Origin: Glaciecola sp. KUL10
GTDB lineage: Bacteria; Pseudomonadota; Gammaproteobacteria; Enterobacterales; Alteromonadaceae
Direction: 5' to 3'
Length of the DNA stretch: 64,000 nt
NCBI RefSeq assembly: GCF_003203515.1
Contig: NZ_BGNG01000001.1
Location: 310,001-374,000, forward strand
Of this stretch, positions 38,938 through 48,102 are shown in pieces; positions within the stretch are counted from its first letter, which is position 1; each line of letters starts with the position of its first letter. Below the pieces are notes generated by a model. That model was not told the origin of the DNA. It saw nothing but the letters and a program-made list of their open reading frames with translations, and ran no database searches. The translations under genes and the position numbers were made by a program.

Positions 38938-40122
38938 ATGGCTGCAAAGCTAATACTGAATAAAGACAGAGAAAAATCACTACTTCGTAGACACCCTTGG
39001 ATCTTTGCAAGCGCGGTCGAAGAAGTAAAAGGGCGTGCAAACCTTGGGGATACCGTTGATATCATGAGCCATGACGGTAAATGGCTAGCGCGAGGGGCAT
39101 ATTCCCCTCAATCACAAATTAGGGCCCGTATTTGGACCTTTGATTCTCAGCAGTCTATCGACAATGTGTTTTTCAAAGCTAGATTAAAACAGGCATACGA
39201 GAAACGTCAGTCACTTATCAATACTCACGATACCGATGCATATCGTCTAATTGCTGCTGAATCAGATGGCTTACCGGGTATTACAATTGACGTTTACGCA
39301 AATGTGGTTGTCATGCAACTTCTTAGCGCGGGCGCTGACAAGCACCGTGACAAAATCGTGAGCGCTATCGAGTCTATTTTCCCTGATTGTATTATCCATG
39401 AACGAAGTGACGTAGATGTGCGCAAGAAAGAAGGCTTAGAGCCTTTGGTTCAGACATTGAAAGGTGTACTTCCAGATAACATTGAAATCAAAGAAAACGG
39501 AATTAAAATCAATGTTGATCTTATCAATGGCCATAAAACAGGTTTTTATCTAGACCAAAGGCAAAACCGTTTAAATACAGGCAAGTTATGTAAGGATAAA
39601 ACCGTTCTTAATTGCTTTAGTTACACGGGTACGTTTGGTTTATATGCGCTAAAGAATGGCGCGAGGCACGTCATTAATGTAGATGCCTCGACCTCAGCAC
39701 TTGAAGTCAGCAAACAAAATATTGAAAACAATGGATTATCTTTAGCAAACACTGAGCACCTTCAAACCGATGTGTTTGAGTTACTCAGAAATTATCAAAG
39801 TGAAGGGAAAACATTTGATGTAATCATTTTGGACCCACCAAAGTTTGTCGATAGTAAACACAATTTAAATAGAGCGGCACGCGGCTATAAAGACATTAAT
39901 CGTTTGGCGTTTGGTTTATTAAACAAAGGTGGTTATTTGTTGACCTTCAGCTGCTCAGGTCTTATGCCTGCTGACTTATTTCAAAAGATCGTTGCGGACG
40001 GTGCGCTCGATGCACAAATCGAAGCTCAAATTATAAAGCGCCTAGAACAAGACGAAGATCACCCAGTCTCAACTGCGTTTCCTGAAGGATACTATCTGAA
40101 AGGTTTGGTTTGCCGAGTTTGA
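38938..40122 (+). CDS. rlmI: 23S rRNA (cytosine-1962-C5)-methyltransferase RlmI
   Basis: RlmI methylates C1962 of 23S rRNA. The N-terminal PUA domain (residues 2-80, [20 protein letters not shown]), the central EEHD-like region and the C-terminal Rossmann methyltransferase with [12 protein letters not shown] near 233 and [11 protein letters not shown] near 300 match the RlmI/YccW family. SCSGLM near 345 carries a catalytic cysteine. The 394-aa length is as in E. coli (396). It follows rnhA by 25 nt. Confidence 0.92.
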   Translation: MAAKLILNKDREKSLLRRHPWIFASAVEEVKGRANLGDTVDIMSHDGKWLARGAYSPQSQIRARIWTFDSQQSIDNVFFKARLKQAYEKRQSLINTHDTDAYRLIAAESDGLPGITIDVYANVVVMQLLSAGADKHRDKIVSAIESIFPDCIIHERSDVDVRKKEGLEPLVQTLKGVLPDNIEIKENGIKINVDLINGHKTGFYLDQRQNRLNTGKLCKDKTVLNCFSYTGTFGLYALKNGARHVINVDASTSALEVSKQNIENNGLSLANTEHLQTDVFELLRNYQSEGKTFDVIILDPPKFVDSKHNLNRAARGYKDINRLAFGLLNKGGYLLTFSCSGLMPADLFQKIVADGALDAQIEAQIIKRLEQDEDHPVSTAFPEGYYLKGLVCRV

Positions 40123-40202
40123 TTAAACCCTAGTAGTTTGTGACTAACCAGTCGACCAAACCAACGCGTCATCTCCAAAACCCACATTAACTCCAATAAA
40201 CC

Positions 40203-40232
40203 ACGAGATCTCCGCGTCAGCGGAAATCTCGT
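40203..40232. repeat. Strong palindromic hairpin, REP-like, between rlmI and the PilZ gene
   Basis: A 30-nt hairpin pairs ACGAGAT with ATCTCGT and TCCGC with GCGGA around one mismatch and a GTCA loop. It lies between convergent genes and has no T-run. The shape and the GAGAT...CCGC...GCGG...ATCTC content resemble the short REP-like palindromes scattered in marine gammaproteobacterial genomes. It could also stop both transcripts. Confidence 0.5.
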
Positions 40233-40283
40233 AACGTCACCATTAAAGTTAAACAAACACAGAGTTTAACGAGCAGAAATAGC

Positions 40284-40586
40284 TTAATTCATCTCACTAA
40301 TTTCAACACCAACCAAGTAAGCACCATCGTCAATGCTGTCGCATCTTACTACTTTAGCCTTAGCATTTAACGAAGGGATTTGGTCGCTATTAGATTCGAT
40401 AGAAATTTCAAGAAGTGTGCCTAACTCAAGTGATACCTCACCCATTTCAACCGACATACCTGTTGCACTAATATCTTTGCAAACTGCACTCATCGATGCT
40501 TTGGTAGGATCATCAGCTAGGGTCACTGAACACGGAGAATTAATCATCATTCGGTAAAAATTGCGTTTATCGTCGTAACCTAACAT
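40284..40586 (-). CDS. PilZ-domain protein, putative c-di-GMP receptor
   Basis: The 100-aa protein is a single PilZ domain. The c-di-GMP contact motifs are present in adapted form: KRNFYR at residues 7-12 in place of RxxxR, and the DISATGMSVEM segment for DxSxxG. The ATG at 40586 (MLGYDDKRNFYR) is chosen over an in-frame start 11 codons upstream because AGAGGAAG lies just before it. It is a stand-alone receptor whose partner is unknown; it may respond to the c-di-GMP enzyme at 22.9-24.8 kb or others. Confidence 0.85.
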   Translation of the reverse strand: MLGYDDKRNFYRMMINSPCSVTLADDPTKASMSAVCKDISATGMSVEMGEVSLELGTLLEISIESNSDQIPSLNAKAKVVRCDSIDDGAYLVGVEISEMN

Positions 40587-40659
40587 TGTGCTTCCTCTCA
40601 CTGCAAAAAAACGTAACAACTCATACTTTATATTGATGTATTAACAATATGTCAACATA

Positions 40660-43600
40660 TCAGGAGTATTCACTTAATTTATTTTCAATTCGCTTAACTG
40701 AAATCGGATAAGCAGTGCCTAATTGTTGAGCAAATAGGGATACTTTTAGCTCTTCGATCATCCACTCAACTTCTTTAAGACCATCTGGTGGCGACTCTGC
40801 ATGCTTATATTTTTGTAAAGCAACTTCGAACTTAGTTTGCGCTTTATCCACCTCTAATTGGTTGAGTCTGTCTCGATTGACATCCACTTTTAACTTTTCA
40901 CTGCGCACGGCGAGTGCCTTTACATAGCGATTCCAATCATCAAGGCGCGACTCTCCCAAATCAAACACAAAGCCTTTATAAACCAAGCGATTCAACTGAG
41001 CCTTAATTGCTCCCACATTATTAAGCATGTTTAAGGGTATATTGCCTTTGCATTGTTTTTGAACGCTGTGTGCGGTTGTTAATCCTTTTTCAATTTTGAG
41101 CGCGATGTCATAAGCCCTATCATTGATATTTTCTTTAACGATATCACAAGCTTGCTCAAATGCCTTTTTGTCCCTGATACTACCTGAAATGCTTGTCTCT
41201 AATTCAGTAACCATAGCCGCAATACTTGCCATAATGATGTCATCAATTAAATATTTCACTTGACCAAATGGATTAAAATAGAGACCAAGCTTAGCTTTAT
41301 TGGGGAGCTTTTCCTGTAAATATTTTAGCGGCGATGGCACGGTTTGCTTAATCAGATGATAAACACCTAGGCGATGCTTAGTGACCGCCTCATGCTCATC
41401 GTCTAAGAGCACAATATCAACTTTATTATTTTTCACCACGAGCGCCGGAAATGCTTTTATCTCAAAACCCGCATGTTTCTTCTCGAATGAGCTCGGCAAA
41501 TTATCAAAGTCCCATTGAGTCAACCCCTGCCTTTCCAAATCTGGCGTCGCCACTTTGGTAAAAGTCTGTTTAACCTTGCCACTGAGTTTGTCTTGCAGGC
41601 CAACAAGCGATTTGCCGCGCTCAATTAACTGATTGTTTTCGTCAACTATTGTAAAATTAAAACTTAAGTGACTGGCAAGAGCAGACAAATCAAAGTCTTC
41701 AACTTGCAATCGTACACCTGTCATTTTTAGCAGTTTTTGCATGATTTGTTCAATCAGTAAGGTAGGTGCACCGTTGTCGTTAACTGGCGAAATATCCGCT
41801 AAACAGGCGTCAGCAAAATTAGGCGCGGGAACAAAGTTACGTCTTAAACGTTTTGGCAACGATTTTATCAATGCAACGATTAATTCATGCCTAAAGCCCG
41901 GTACTAACCAATCAAAGCCAATATCTTTCACTTGGTTTAAAAGCGGTAGTGGAATATGCAAACACACGCCATCAAATTCACTGTTGGGTTCAAATTCATA
42001 GCTTAAAGGAAGACGCAAATTTCCCTGTTTCCAATGGTCAGGGTAGTCAATCGCCTGAATAGAACTGGTGTCTTTCTTTAATAGTGACTCTGGATCAAAC
42101 AACAATAAATCGGGTGTTTTGTTGAGCGTTTTACTCCACCATTTTTTAAAGCTAACATCGCTACAAACATGCTCAGGGAGCAGTTCTAAATAGAAACCAA
42201 CCAAATCATCTTCATCTACCAAGATGTCACGTCTTCTCGATTTGTGCTCAAGTAATTCAATTTCTTCTATCAAGGATTGATTTTTGCGTAAAAACGCATA
42301 GTTTAATTGAGTCTGATTTTGAACAAGCCCTTCTCGCACAAAGATTTCACGGCATATTGCTGGATCAATATTTGAATAATTAACCAACCGTCGATTGACA
42401 ATAGGAATGCCGTATAAAGTTTGTGTCATATACGCCATCACAGCACCGCGCTTTTTACTCCAGTGCGGTTCACTGTAATTCTTATTCACTAAATGTTGAG
42501 CAAGCGGTTCAATCCACTTGGTATCAACCTTTGCCAGTGTTCTTGCGTAGAGTTTAGAGGTTTCAACTAATTCAGCCGCCATCAACCACTTGGGCTGCTG
42601 CTTGCTCAATGGCGAACCTGGAAACGCCATAAACTTAATGTTTCGCGCTCCTAGATACTCACGATTAGTATCTTTCATGCCTATTTGTGAAAGTAAGCCA
42701 CTGGCAATTGCGCTATGAATAGCGGTGTAATCCGCAGGTTCTGAATTTAAGCGATAGCCAATCTCAACCAGTGATTTTTTGAGTTGACTGACAATATCTT
42801 GCCATTCGCGCATGCGCATGTAGTGGATAAAGTGCGTTTTGCACCATTTGCGCAATTGGTTATTGGTCAGCGATTTTTGCTCACTCGTAAAGCTTTCCCA
42901 TAAATTTAAGATACTCAAAAAGTCGGAGTCTTTATCAGCAAATTCTGAATGCTTCTCATCAGCGGCTTGTTGTTTATCGAGCGGTCTCTCTCTTGGATCT
43001 TGAATACTCAAACCTGAAGTCACAATAATCACTTCTCTTACACTATTATTTTTACTGGCTTCGATGACCATTCGAGCGTAGCGCGGGTCAATTGGAAGCC
43101 TTGACATTTTGCGCCCAGCATCGGTTAGTCGTAACCCAGTTTTAGCATCTCGCGTAAGTGCTTGTAGCTCTTCTAGTAACTTTAAGCCATCCTGTATATT
43201 TTTGTCATCGGGTGGTTGTATAAAGGGAAAGTGTTTGATTTCACCCAAGCCTAAAGCAAGCATTTGCAGAATAACGGATGACAAATGGGTTCGAATAATT
43301 TCAGGATCGGTAAACTCAGACCTTGAATTGAAATCATCTTCTGAATAAAGGCGAATACAAATACCATCTGAGACTCGACCACAACGTCCTGCGCGCTGAT
43401 TAGCCGAAGCTTGTGAAATAGGCTCAATAGGAAGTCTTTGAATTTTGTTGCGCGGACTGTAGCGAGATATACGCACCCAACCAGGGTCGATAACGTACTT
43501 TATGCCCGGCACTGTCAACGAAGTTTCAGCCACGTTTGTCGCGAGCACGATTCGTCTGCCGGTATGCGCTTGGAATATTTTATTTTGCTCGCTGGCCGAC

Positions 43601-44547
43601 AGGCGAGCGAATAAAGGCACAATTTCAGTTGCGCGATACTGACGCTTGATCAATGCATCTTGTGTGTCTCGTATGTCTCTTTCACCGCTTAAAAACACCA
43701 AAATATCACCCGGCTTTTCATGCATAAGCTGATCGACTGCATGAATAATTTCGCTAATCTGGTCACTGTCCTTTTGATCAGAGGGTGCTTGATATCGAAT
43801 CTCAACGGGATAAGTTCGCCCACTCACCTGAATAATCGGAGCATCATTAAAATGCTTTGAAAAGCGCTCTGGGTCGATGGTTGCAGATGTAATGATTAAC
43901 TTTAAATCAGGACGTTTTGGCAATAGCTGTTTAAAATAGCCTAATAAAAAATCGATGTTTAAGCTGCGCTCGTGAGCTTCATCAATGATGATTGTGTCAT
44001 ATTGATTTAAATATTTATCTTGCTGAATTTCGGCTAGCAGTATTCCATCGGTCATCAATTTAATGTGACTGGTATCACTGACTTGATCGCTAAAACGTAC
44101 TTTAAAACCGACGCCCTGCCCGACTTCAGTTTTCAATTCTTCTGCGATTCGAGTTGCAACGCTTCGAGCTGCCAATCTTCTGGGTTGTGTATGGCCAATA
44201 AAGCCAGCCACACCTCGGCCTAACTCTAAACACATCTTGGGAATTTGAGTGGTTTTACCGGACCCAGTCTCACCTGCAATGATGACAACTTGATTGTCGT
44301 TAATCAGCTCTTTTATATCGTCTTTTTTATCCGATACGGGAAGCTGCGGGTATTCTACAGCAGGAAGTGCTTCCTGACGCTGTTTGAAATACAGTTGTGA
44401 TTTTTCAATATCGAGCAGCAAACGCTCGAATTTAGCTAACTTCTCGTCGCTATCAGCCTGTTTATTTAGGCGTTTGAAGGTGTTGAGAAAACGATGCTTA
44501 TCTCGAAGCATACAACGCGAAAGCGCGTCATTAATTTTAAATTGCAT
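40660..44547 (-). CDS. hrpA: ATP-dependent RNA helicase HrpA
   Basis: HrpA is a DEAH-box helicase involved in rescuing stalled ribosomes. The Walker A GETGSGKTTQIPK at about residues 91-103, the DEAHERSLNIDF box near 190, SATIDPERF near 220 and QRAGRCGRVSDG near 384 define the helicase core, followed by winged-helix, HA2 and OB-fold segments and the long HrpA-specific C-terminal region. The length of 1295 aa matches E. coli HrpA (1300). It is transcribed alone. Confidence 0.95.
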   Translation of the reverse strand: MQFKINDALSRCMLRDKHRFLNTFKRLNKQADSDEKLAKFERLLLDIEKSQLYFKQRQEALPAVEYPQLPVSDKKDDIKELINDNQVVIIAGETGSGKTTQIPKMCLELGRGVAGFIGHTQPRRLAARSVATRIAEELKTEVGQGVGFKVRFSDQVSDTSHIKLMTDGILLAEIQQDKYLNQYDTIIIDEAHERSLNIDFLLGYFKQLLPKRPDLKLIITSATIDPERFSKHFNDAPIIQVSGRTYPVEIRYQAPSDQKDSDQISEIIHAVDQLMHEKPGDILVFLSGERDIRDTQDALIKRQYRATEIVPLFARLSASEQNKIFQAHTGRRIVLATNVAETSLTVPGIKYVIDPGWVRISRYSPRNKIQRLPIEPISQASANQRAGRCGRVSDGICIRLYSEDDFNSRSEFTDPEIIRTHLSSVILQMLALGLGEIKHFPFIQPPDDKNIQDGLKLLEELQALTRDAKTGLRLTDAGRKMSRLPIDPRYARMVIEASKNNSVREVIIVTSGLSIQDPRERPLDKQQAADEKHSEFADKDSDFLSILNLWESFTSEQKSLTNNQLRKWCKTHFIHYMRMREWQDIVSQLKKSLVEIGYRLNSEPADYTAIHSAIASGLLSQIGMKDTNREYLGARNIKFMAFPGSPLSKQQPKWLMAAELVETSKLYARTLAKVDTKWIEPLAQHLVNKNYSEPHWSKKRGAVMAYMTQTLYGIPIVNRRLVNYSNIDPAICREIFVREGLVQNQTQLNYAFLRKNQSLIEEIELLEHKSRRRDILVDEDDLVGFYLELLPEHVCSDVSFKKWWSKTLNKTPDLLLFDPESLLKKDTSSIQAIDYPDHWKQGNLRLPLSYEFEPNSEFDGVCLHIPLPLLNQVKDIGFDWLVPGFRHELIVALIKSLPKRLRRNFVPAPNFADACLADISPVNDNGAPTLLIEQIMQKLLKMTGVRLQVEDFDLSALASHLSFNFTIVDENNQLIERGKSLVGLQDKLSGKVKQTFTKVATPDLERQGLTQWDFDNLPSSFEKKHAGFEIKAFPALVVKNNKVDIVLLDDEHEAVTKHRLGVYHLIKQTVPSPLKYLQEKLPNKAKLGLYFNPFGQVKYLIDDIIMASIAAMVTELETSISGSIRDKKAFEQACDIVKENINDRAYDIALKIEKGLTTAHSVQKQCKGNIPLNMLNNVGAIKAQLNRLVYKGFVFDLGESRLDDWNRYVKALAVRSEKLKVDVNRDRLNQLEVDKAQTKFEVALQKYKHAESPPDGLKEVEWMIEELKVSLFAQQLGTAYPISVKRIENKLSEYS

Positions 44548-44755
44548 ATTTTGATTTGAATTTCATGGTATTTGAATACTCCCCAACCACTAGAAACACA
44601 TCAATGATGTCAGAGCTATTCGAATGCTTAATGCTATTAGTTTATCAAAGATACGTGCATTTAGATCATGCAAAACAAAAATGAATGATCAAGTAGTAAT
44701 ATTGAAACGCACCCCCCCATAGTATTAGTCGAATTTTATGCGTAGCTATATTTTT

Positions 44756-45778
44756 CTATTCGTCGTTATAAATCGCGACAGTTAATTTGCCATTAGTGTC
44801 GATACTTGCTCGATACATACCTTCTGTATTAAACGGCATGCTAATGTTTCCCTTGCTATCAATCGCTACTACACCGCCATCTCCACCTGCATTTTTCAAC
44901 ACGGTATTGATCACTGCATCACTAGCTTCTGCCAAACTAACACCTTGATATTTCATACGCGCACAGATATCAGCGGCAACGTTGTATCTTATAAAAAATT
45001 CACCATGCCCAGTTGCAGAAACGGCACAACTTTGATTATCAGCATAGGTACCTGCGCCGATGATCGGAGAGTCACCCACTCTTCCGTAGCGTTTAGCAGT
45101 CATTCCTCCAGTCGAGGTGCCTGCCACTAAATTGCCCATTTTATCTAGTACTACCACGCCAACAGTACCAAATTTAAAATCATTCACACTGTTGTCGAGA
45201 TAAAAAGCTTGTTCGCTTTGCTTTATTTTCAACCTTGCTTTTTCAAGCGCTTCGAGTCTTCTCTTTGTATTAAACACATTGTTATCAACACGTTCGATCT
45301 TGTGTTTAAATGCAAATTCCTCTGCTCCCTTTCCTGTTAGCATAACGTGCACTGATTCATTCATCACAAGACGCGCGGCTTCAATCGGGCTTTTAATATG
45401 TTTAACACCTGCTACTGCACCTGCATTTAGGTGTTTTCCGTGCATAATTGAGGCATCTAGTTCATGCTGACCTTCATACGTATAGACAGCGCCGACACCC
45501 GCATTAAACAAAGGGGATAACTCTAGCAGTTTGATAGCTTCAACAACGGCATCTTCACCACTCTTACCTTCTTTTAAAAGTTGATAGCCTAATTCAGCTG
45601 CCTGTTTCATGGCCAGTCGATAGGCTTTATCTTGAGCATCACTTAGATTGGCTTTTTTTATAGTGCCCGCTCCACCATGAACCGCGATTGCAATACTCTG
45701 ATCGCCTTCGTTAGCAAAGATTGAAATGAAAGGAAAAAGTAAAAGCGCGAGTACAAAATTTTTGTAAAAACTAGACAT
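44756..45778 (-). CDS. iaaA: Isoaspartyl peptidase/L-asparaginase (Ntn hydrolase), exported
   Basis: This enzyme removes isoaspartyl dipeptides and hydrolyses asparagine. It is made as one chain and self-cleaves before the nucleophile Thr205 in FKFGTVGVVVLD. The IAIAVHGGAGTI opening and GGMTAKRYGRVGDSPIIGAGTYAD are family signatures. An N-terminal hydrophobic stretch (SFYKNFVLALLLFPFISIFA) indicates export to the periplasm. The ATG at 45778 is preferred over a TTG nine codons upstream (45805). The gene is isolated, with about 200 bp of AT-rich DNA on the hrpA side that holds no gene. Confidence 0.93.
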   Translation of the reverse strand: MSSFYKNFVLALLLFPFISIFANEGDQSIAIAVHGGAGTIKKANLSDAQDKAYRLAMKQAAELGYQLLKEGKSGEDAVVEAIKLLELSPLFNAGVGAVYTYEGQHELDASIMHGKHLNAGAVAGVKHIKSPIEAARLVMNESVHVMLTGKGAEEFAFKHKIERVDNNVFNTKRRLEALEKARLKIKQSEQAFYLDNSVNDFKFGTVGVVVLDKMGNLVAGTSTGGMTAKRYGRVGDSPIIGAGTYADNQSCAVSATGHGEFFIRYNVAADICARMKYQGVSLAEASDAVINTVLKNAGGDGGVVAIDSKGNISMPFNTEGMYRASIDTNGKLTVAIYNDE

Positions 45779-45868
45779 AAAGAGACCCAATAAAAGAGCA
45801 ATCAAATTAATTTAACGGTATTGGGTCACCTTGTCTACATACTAAAGAATTGTGAACAGCTAAAAGCC

Positions 45869-46162
45869 TTATCGTCTAGAAGCTATAGACTCCCAACGGT
45901 TTAGTTCTAGTTGAGGGGCTATCGAGGATAAAACATCCTGCTTGAAAGCTTCGAAAGAATTAAATTTAAATTCATTGTTTCCCTGAAGTTCGTTGTATAT
46001 AACGCGTAATTTTCTCACCGAGAAAAATGGGACAATATCCGAAGAGGCAATATTGATTGTATTGTTTCTAACAATCGTAATCTGTGACGCGTCTAATCCT
46101 TTTCCAAGTTGCCTTTGCTTATTGGATTTGAATAGAGCATTTTGTCTATTTATATTAGCCAT
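45869..46162 (-). CDS. Unknown 97-aa protein
   Basis: I do not recognise this gene. The ATG at 46162 is supported by GAGGAAG about nine bases upstream and gives MANINRQNALFKSNKQRQ; the frame extends further upstream but the added residues look non-coding. The protein is soluble, basic at the start, with a mixed helix-strand pattern and no cysteine, signal peptide or membrane segment. A perfect 14-bp palindrome lies 20 nt before the start. It is followed by iaaA on the same strand after about 90 bp but need not share a role. Confidence 0.6.
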   Translation of the reverse strand: MANINRQNALFKSNKQRQLGKGLDASQITIVRNNTINIASSDIVPFFSVRKLRVIYNELQGNNEFKFNSFEAFKQDVLSSIAPQLELNRWESIASRR

Positions 46163-46181
46163 TTTGACGCTTCCTCGTTCG

Positions 46182-46195
46182 TTGTTGTACAACAA
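46182..46195. promoter_or_regulatory. 14-bp perfect palindrome before the 97-aa gene
   Basis: TTGTTGTACAACAA is its own reverse complement. It lies 20 nt upstream of the ATG at 46162, close enough to be an operator over the promoter or a hairpin in the 5' leader near the ribosome-binding site. The factor that would bind it is unknown. Confidence 0.45.
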
Positions 46196-46575
46196 TGTTA
46201 GCTGCAATTTCTCAAATACCTTTATTGACAAATGAAATATAAAACACATTTTATAGTCCAATTAATTATTTGAAAAACGGCATCATCGGGGGCTCATAGA
46301 CTGAAGTGTGCGTCATAATATTGACGTCAGTTTTGTTATTTAAAAATATTCTAGCCAGCAATAAATTGAGTGTTTTAATAATATATAGTTAAAACAATAT
46401 GTAAGCGTTCAAAAAATAAAATAAATAATGTATATCAACAACTTAACAATCAACTCGCACAAGCAATGAGTGCTTATAAAGTTTTAATTGTTGTTTACAT
46501 AATAAAATTTCAGCACACGGAACATCTATATGTTCCGTGCACCAAGTCATGTTAAACTTTCCGTTGGTTTAATAA
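46196..46575. promoter_or_regulatory. Divergent intergenic region with a perfect 10-bp inverted repeat before sbcB
   Basis: About 380 bp of AT-rich DNA without a credible gene separates the 97-aa gene from sbcB. A perfect inverted repeat, CACGGAACAT (46516-46525) and ATGTTCCGTG (46530-46539) with a CTAT spacer, lies 36 nt before the sbcB start. A weaker pair, CGTCA (46311-46315) and TGACG (46322-46326), is nearer the other gene. The 24-bp repeat has the size and symmetry of an operator, or would form a hairpin in the sbcB leader. Confidence 0.5.
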
Positions 46576-48026
46576 ATGAGCAATTTTTTGACTTCCAATA
46601 ACGCCACCTTTTTATTTCATGATTATGAAACTTGGGGAGTCGATCCACGTTTCGATTTTCCTTGTCAATTTGCAGCCATTCGCACAGATGAAAATTTAGA
46701 AATAATAGGAAAACCCATTTCATATTATTGTCAAATTCCAAACGATTATCTGCCACATCCAGAGGCGTGTTTAGTGACGGGGATTACTCCACAGCAAAGC
46801 CTTCGCGACGGTTTAATCGAAGCTGAATTCGCAGCTAAAATAAACCGTCTAATGAGCCAAGCGAATACATGCACATTGGGATATAACAGCATTAAATTTG
46901 ATGATGAAGTTAGTCGTCACCTTTTTTATCGCAATTTCTTTGATCCTTACGCTCGAGAATATTCAAATCAAAACAGTCGTTGGGACCTCATAGATTTAGC
47001 AAGGGCTTGTTATGCGCTTAGACCTGATGGGCTCGTTTGGCCTAAAAAAGATAACGGAACCCCCAGTTTCAAATTGGAGGAATTAAGCAAAGCAAACGGA
47101 ATTGAGCACCAAGATGCTCACGATGCTATCTCAGATGTAAAGGCGACAATAGAATTTGCTAAACGATTAAAAGAAGCACAACCCAAACTGTTCGATTACT
47201 ATTATGACTTACGAAAAAAACAAAGGTTAACACGTTAATTAGCTTTGACCTTAAAACACCACTTATCTACACCAGCGGTAGCATCAGTCCTAATTATGCG
47301 TGTACAACGCTGGTGGTGCCAATATGTCCTCATCCTATAAATAATAACGCCATTATTTGTTTAGATTTACGCATCAACCCGGTCGACATATTTGATTTAG
47401 AAGCAGATACGATTAAAGAAAGGCTATATGCTTCCGCAATTCCATTTGAACAGCGCCCGGGTATTAAAGTGATTCACGCTAACAAATCACCGTTCCTTGT
47501 TTCTTCTAAAGTAATGACAGAAGAGATCGCACAGCGATGCAAGCTAGATTTAGGAAACTGTCGTGAACACTTAAGAGCGATACAGAAAGAGAGTGTTACG
47601 AGCGGTCAACTTGTTGTAAAACTTTCAAATATCTTTGAATCAAACGCCCCACTGGAACCTGAGGATATTGATGGAAGTTTATATAGTAGAGGTTTTCTAG
47701 ATTCGGCCGATAAAGTGATGTTAAAGAAAATTCAAACTTGTGAACCTAAGCAATTAATTACCTTAGAGAATGAGTTATCTGCTCATATGCGCTCTCAACT
47801 ATTTAGGTATAGAGCCAGAAACTTTCCAAGTACACTTGATTCAAGTGAAATTGAAAAGTGGCAACGTCATCGACATATGCGTTTTACAGATGGTTCAAAA
47901 AAGACTTGTTTATCAGTACATGAGTTTCAACAAACGTTAATAGATTTGAGCGGTAGATATGAGCAAAACCCCAAAAAAATTAGGATTTTAAGAGACCTAG
48001 AACAATATTTAGTCAGTATATATTAA
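46576..48026 (+). pseudogene. sbcB: sbcB, exodeoxyribonuclease I, split by a -1 frame change at an A7 run
   Basis: ExoI degrades single-stranded DNA 3'-5' and works in recombination and mismatch repair. The first frame (46576-47238, 220 aa) encodes the DEDDh exonuclease domain: FLFHDYETWGVDP, LGYNSIKFDDEVSRHLFYRNF, SRWDLIDLARACYALRP and EHQDAHDAISDVKATI. It stops 15 nt after an A7 run at 47214-47220. The rest, through KERLYASAIPFEQ, FRYRARNFPSTLD and a C-terminal HxxxRF segment, is in the -1 frame to 48026. Slipping back one base at the A7 run gives RKKTKVNTLIS..., which aligns without a gap to E. coli ExoI as I recall it; the joined protein would be 483 aa (E. coli 475). So the gene has lost one A, or is read by -1 frameshifting. 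Confidence 0.85.
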
Positions 48027-48102
48027 AACGATATTGCTCTTTATTTACATTAAACAACTAATACTTAATACTTAGTTCTTAGCCAACAAACAAAAAGGTT
48101 TT

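Noticed and set aside
41741-42001. Plus-strand frame opposite hrpA
   Set aside because: It lies fully within the conserved hrpA frame and shows no features of its own.
47223-47252. Stem after the A7 run as a true frameshift stimulator
   Set aside because: It begins only 2 nt after the heptamer (5-9 nt is usual) and is AT-rich, so I do not count it as strong support.
47313-48026. The second sbcB frame as an independent gene starting at GTG 47313
   Set aside because: It starts in the middle of the ExoI fold, lacks the exonuclease domain and a ribosome-binding site, and continues the first frame exactly.
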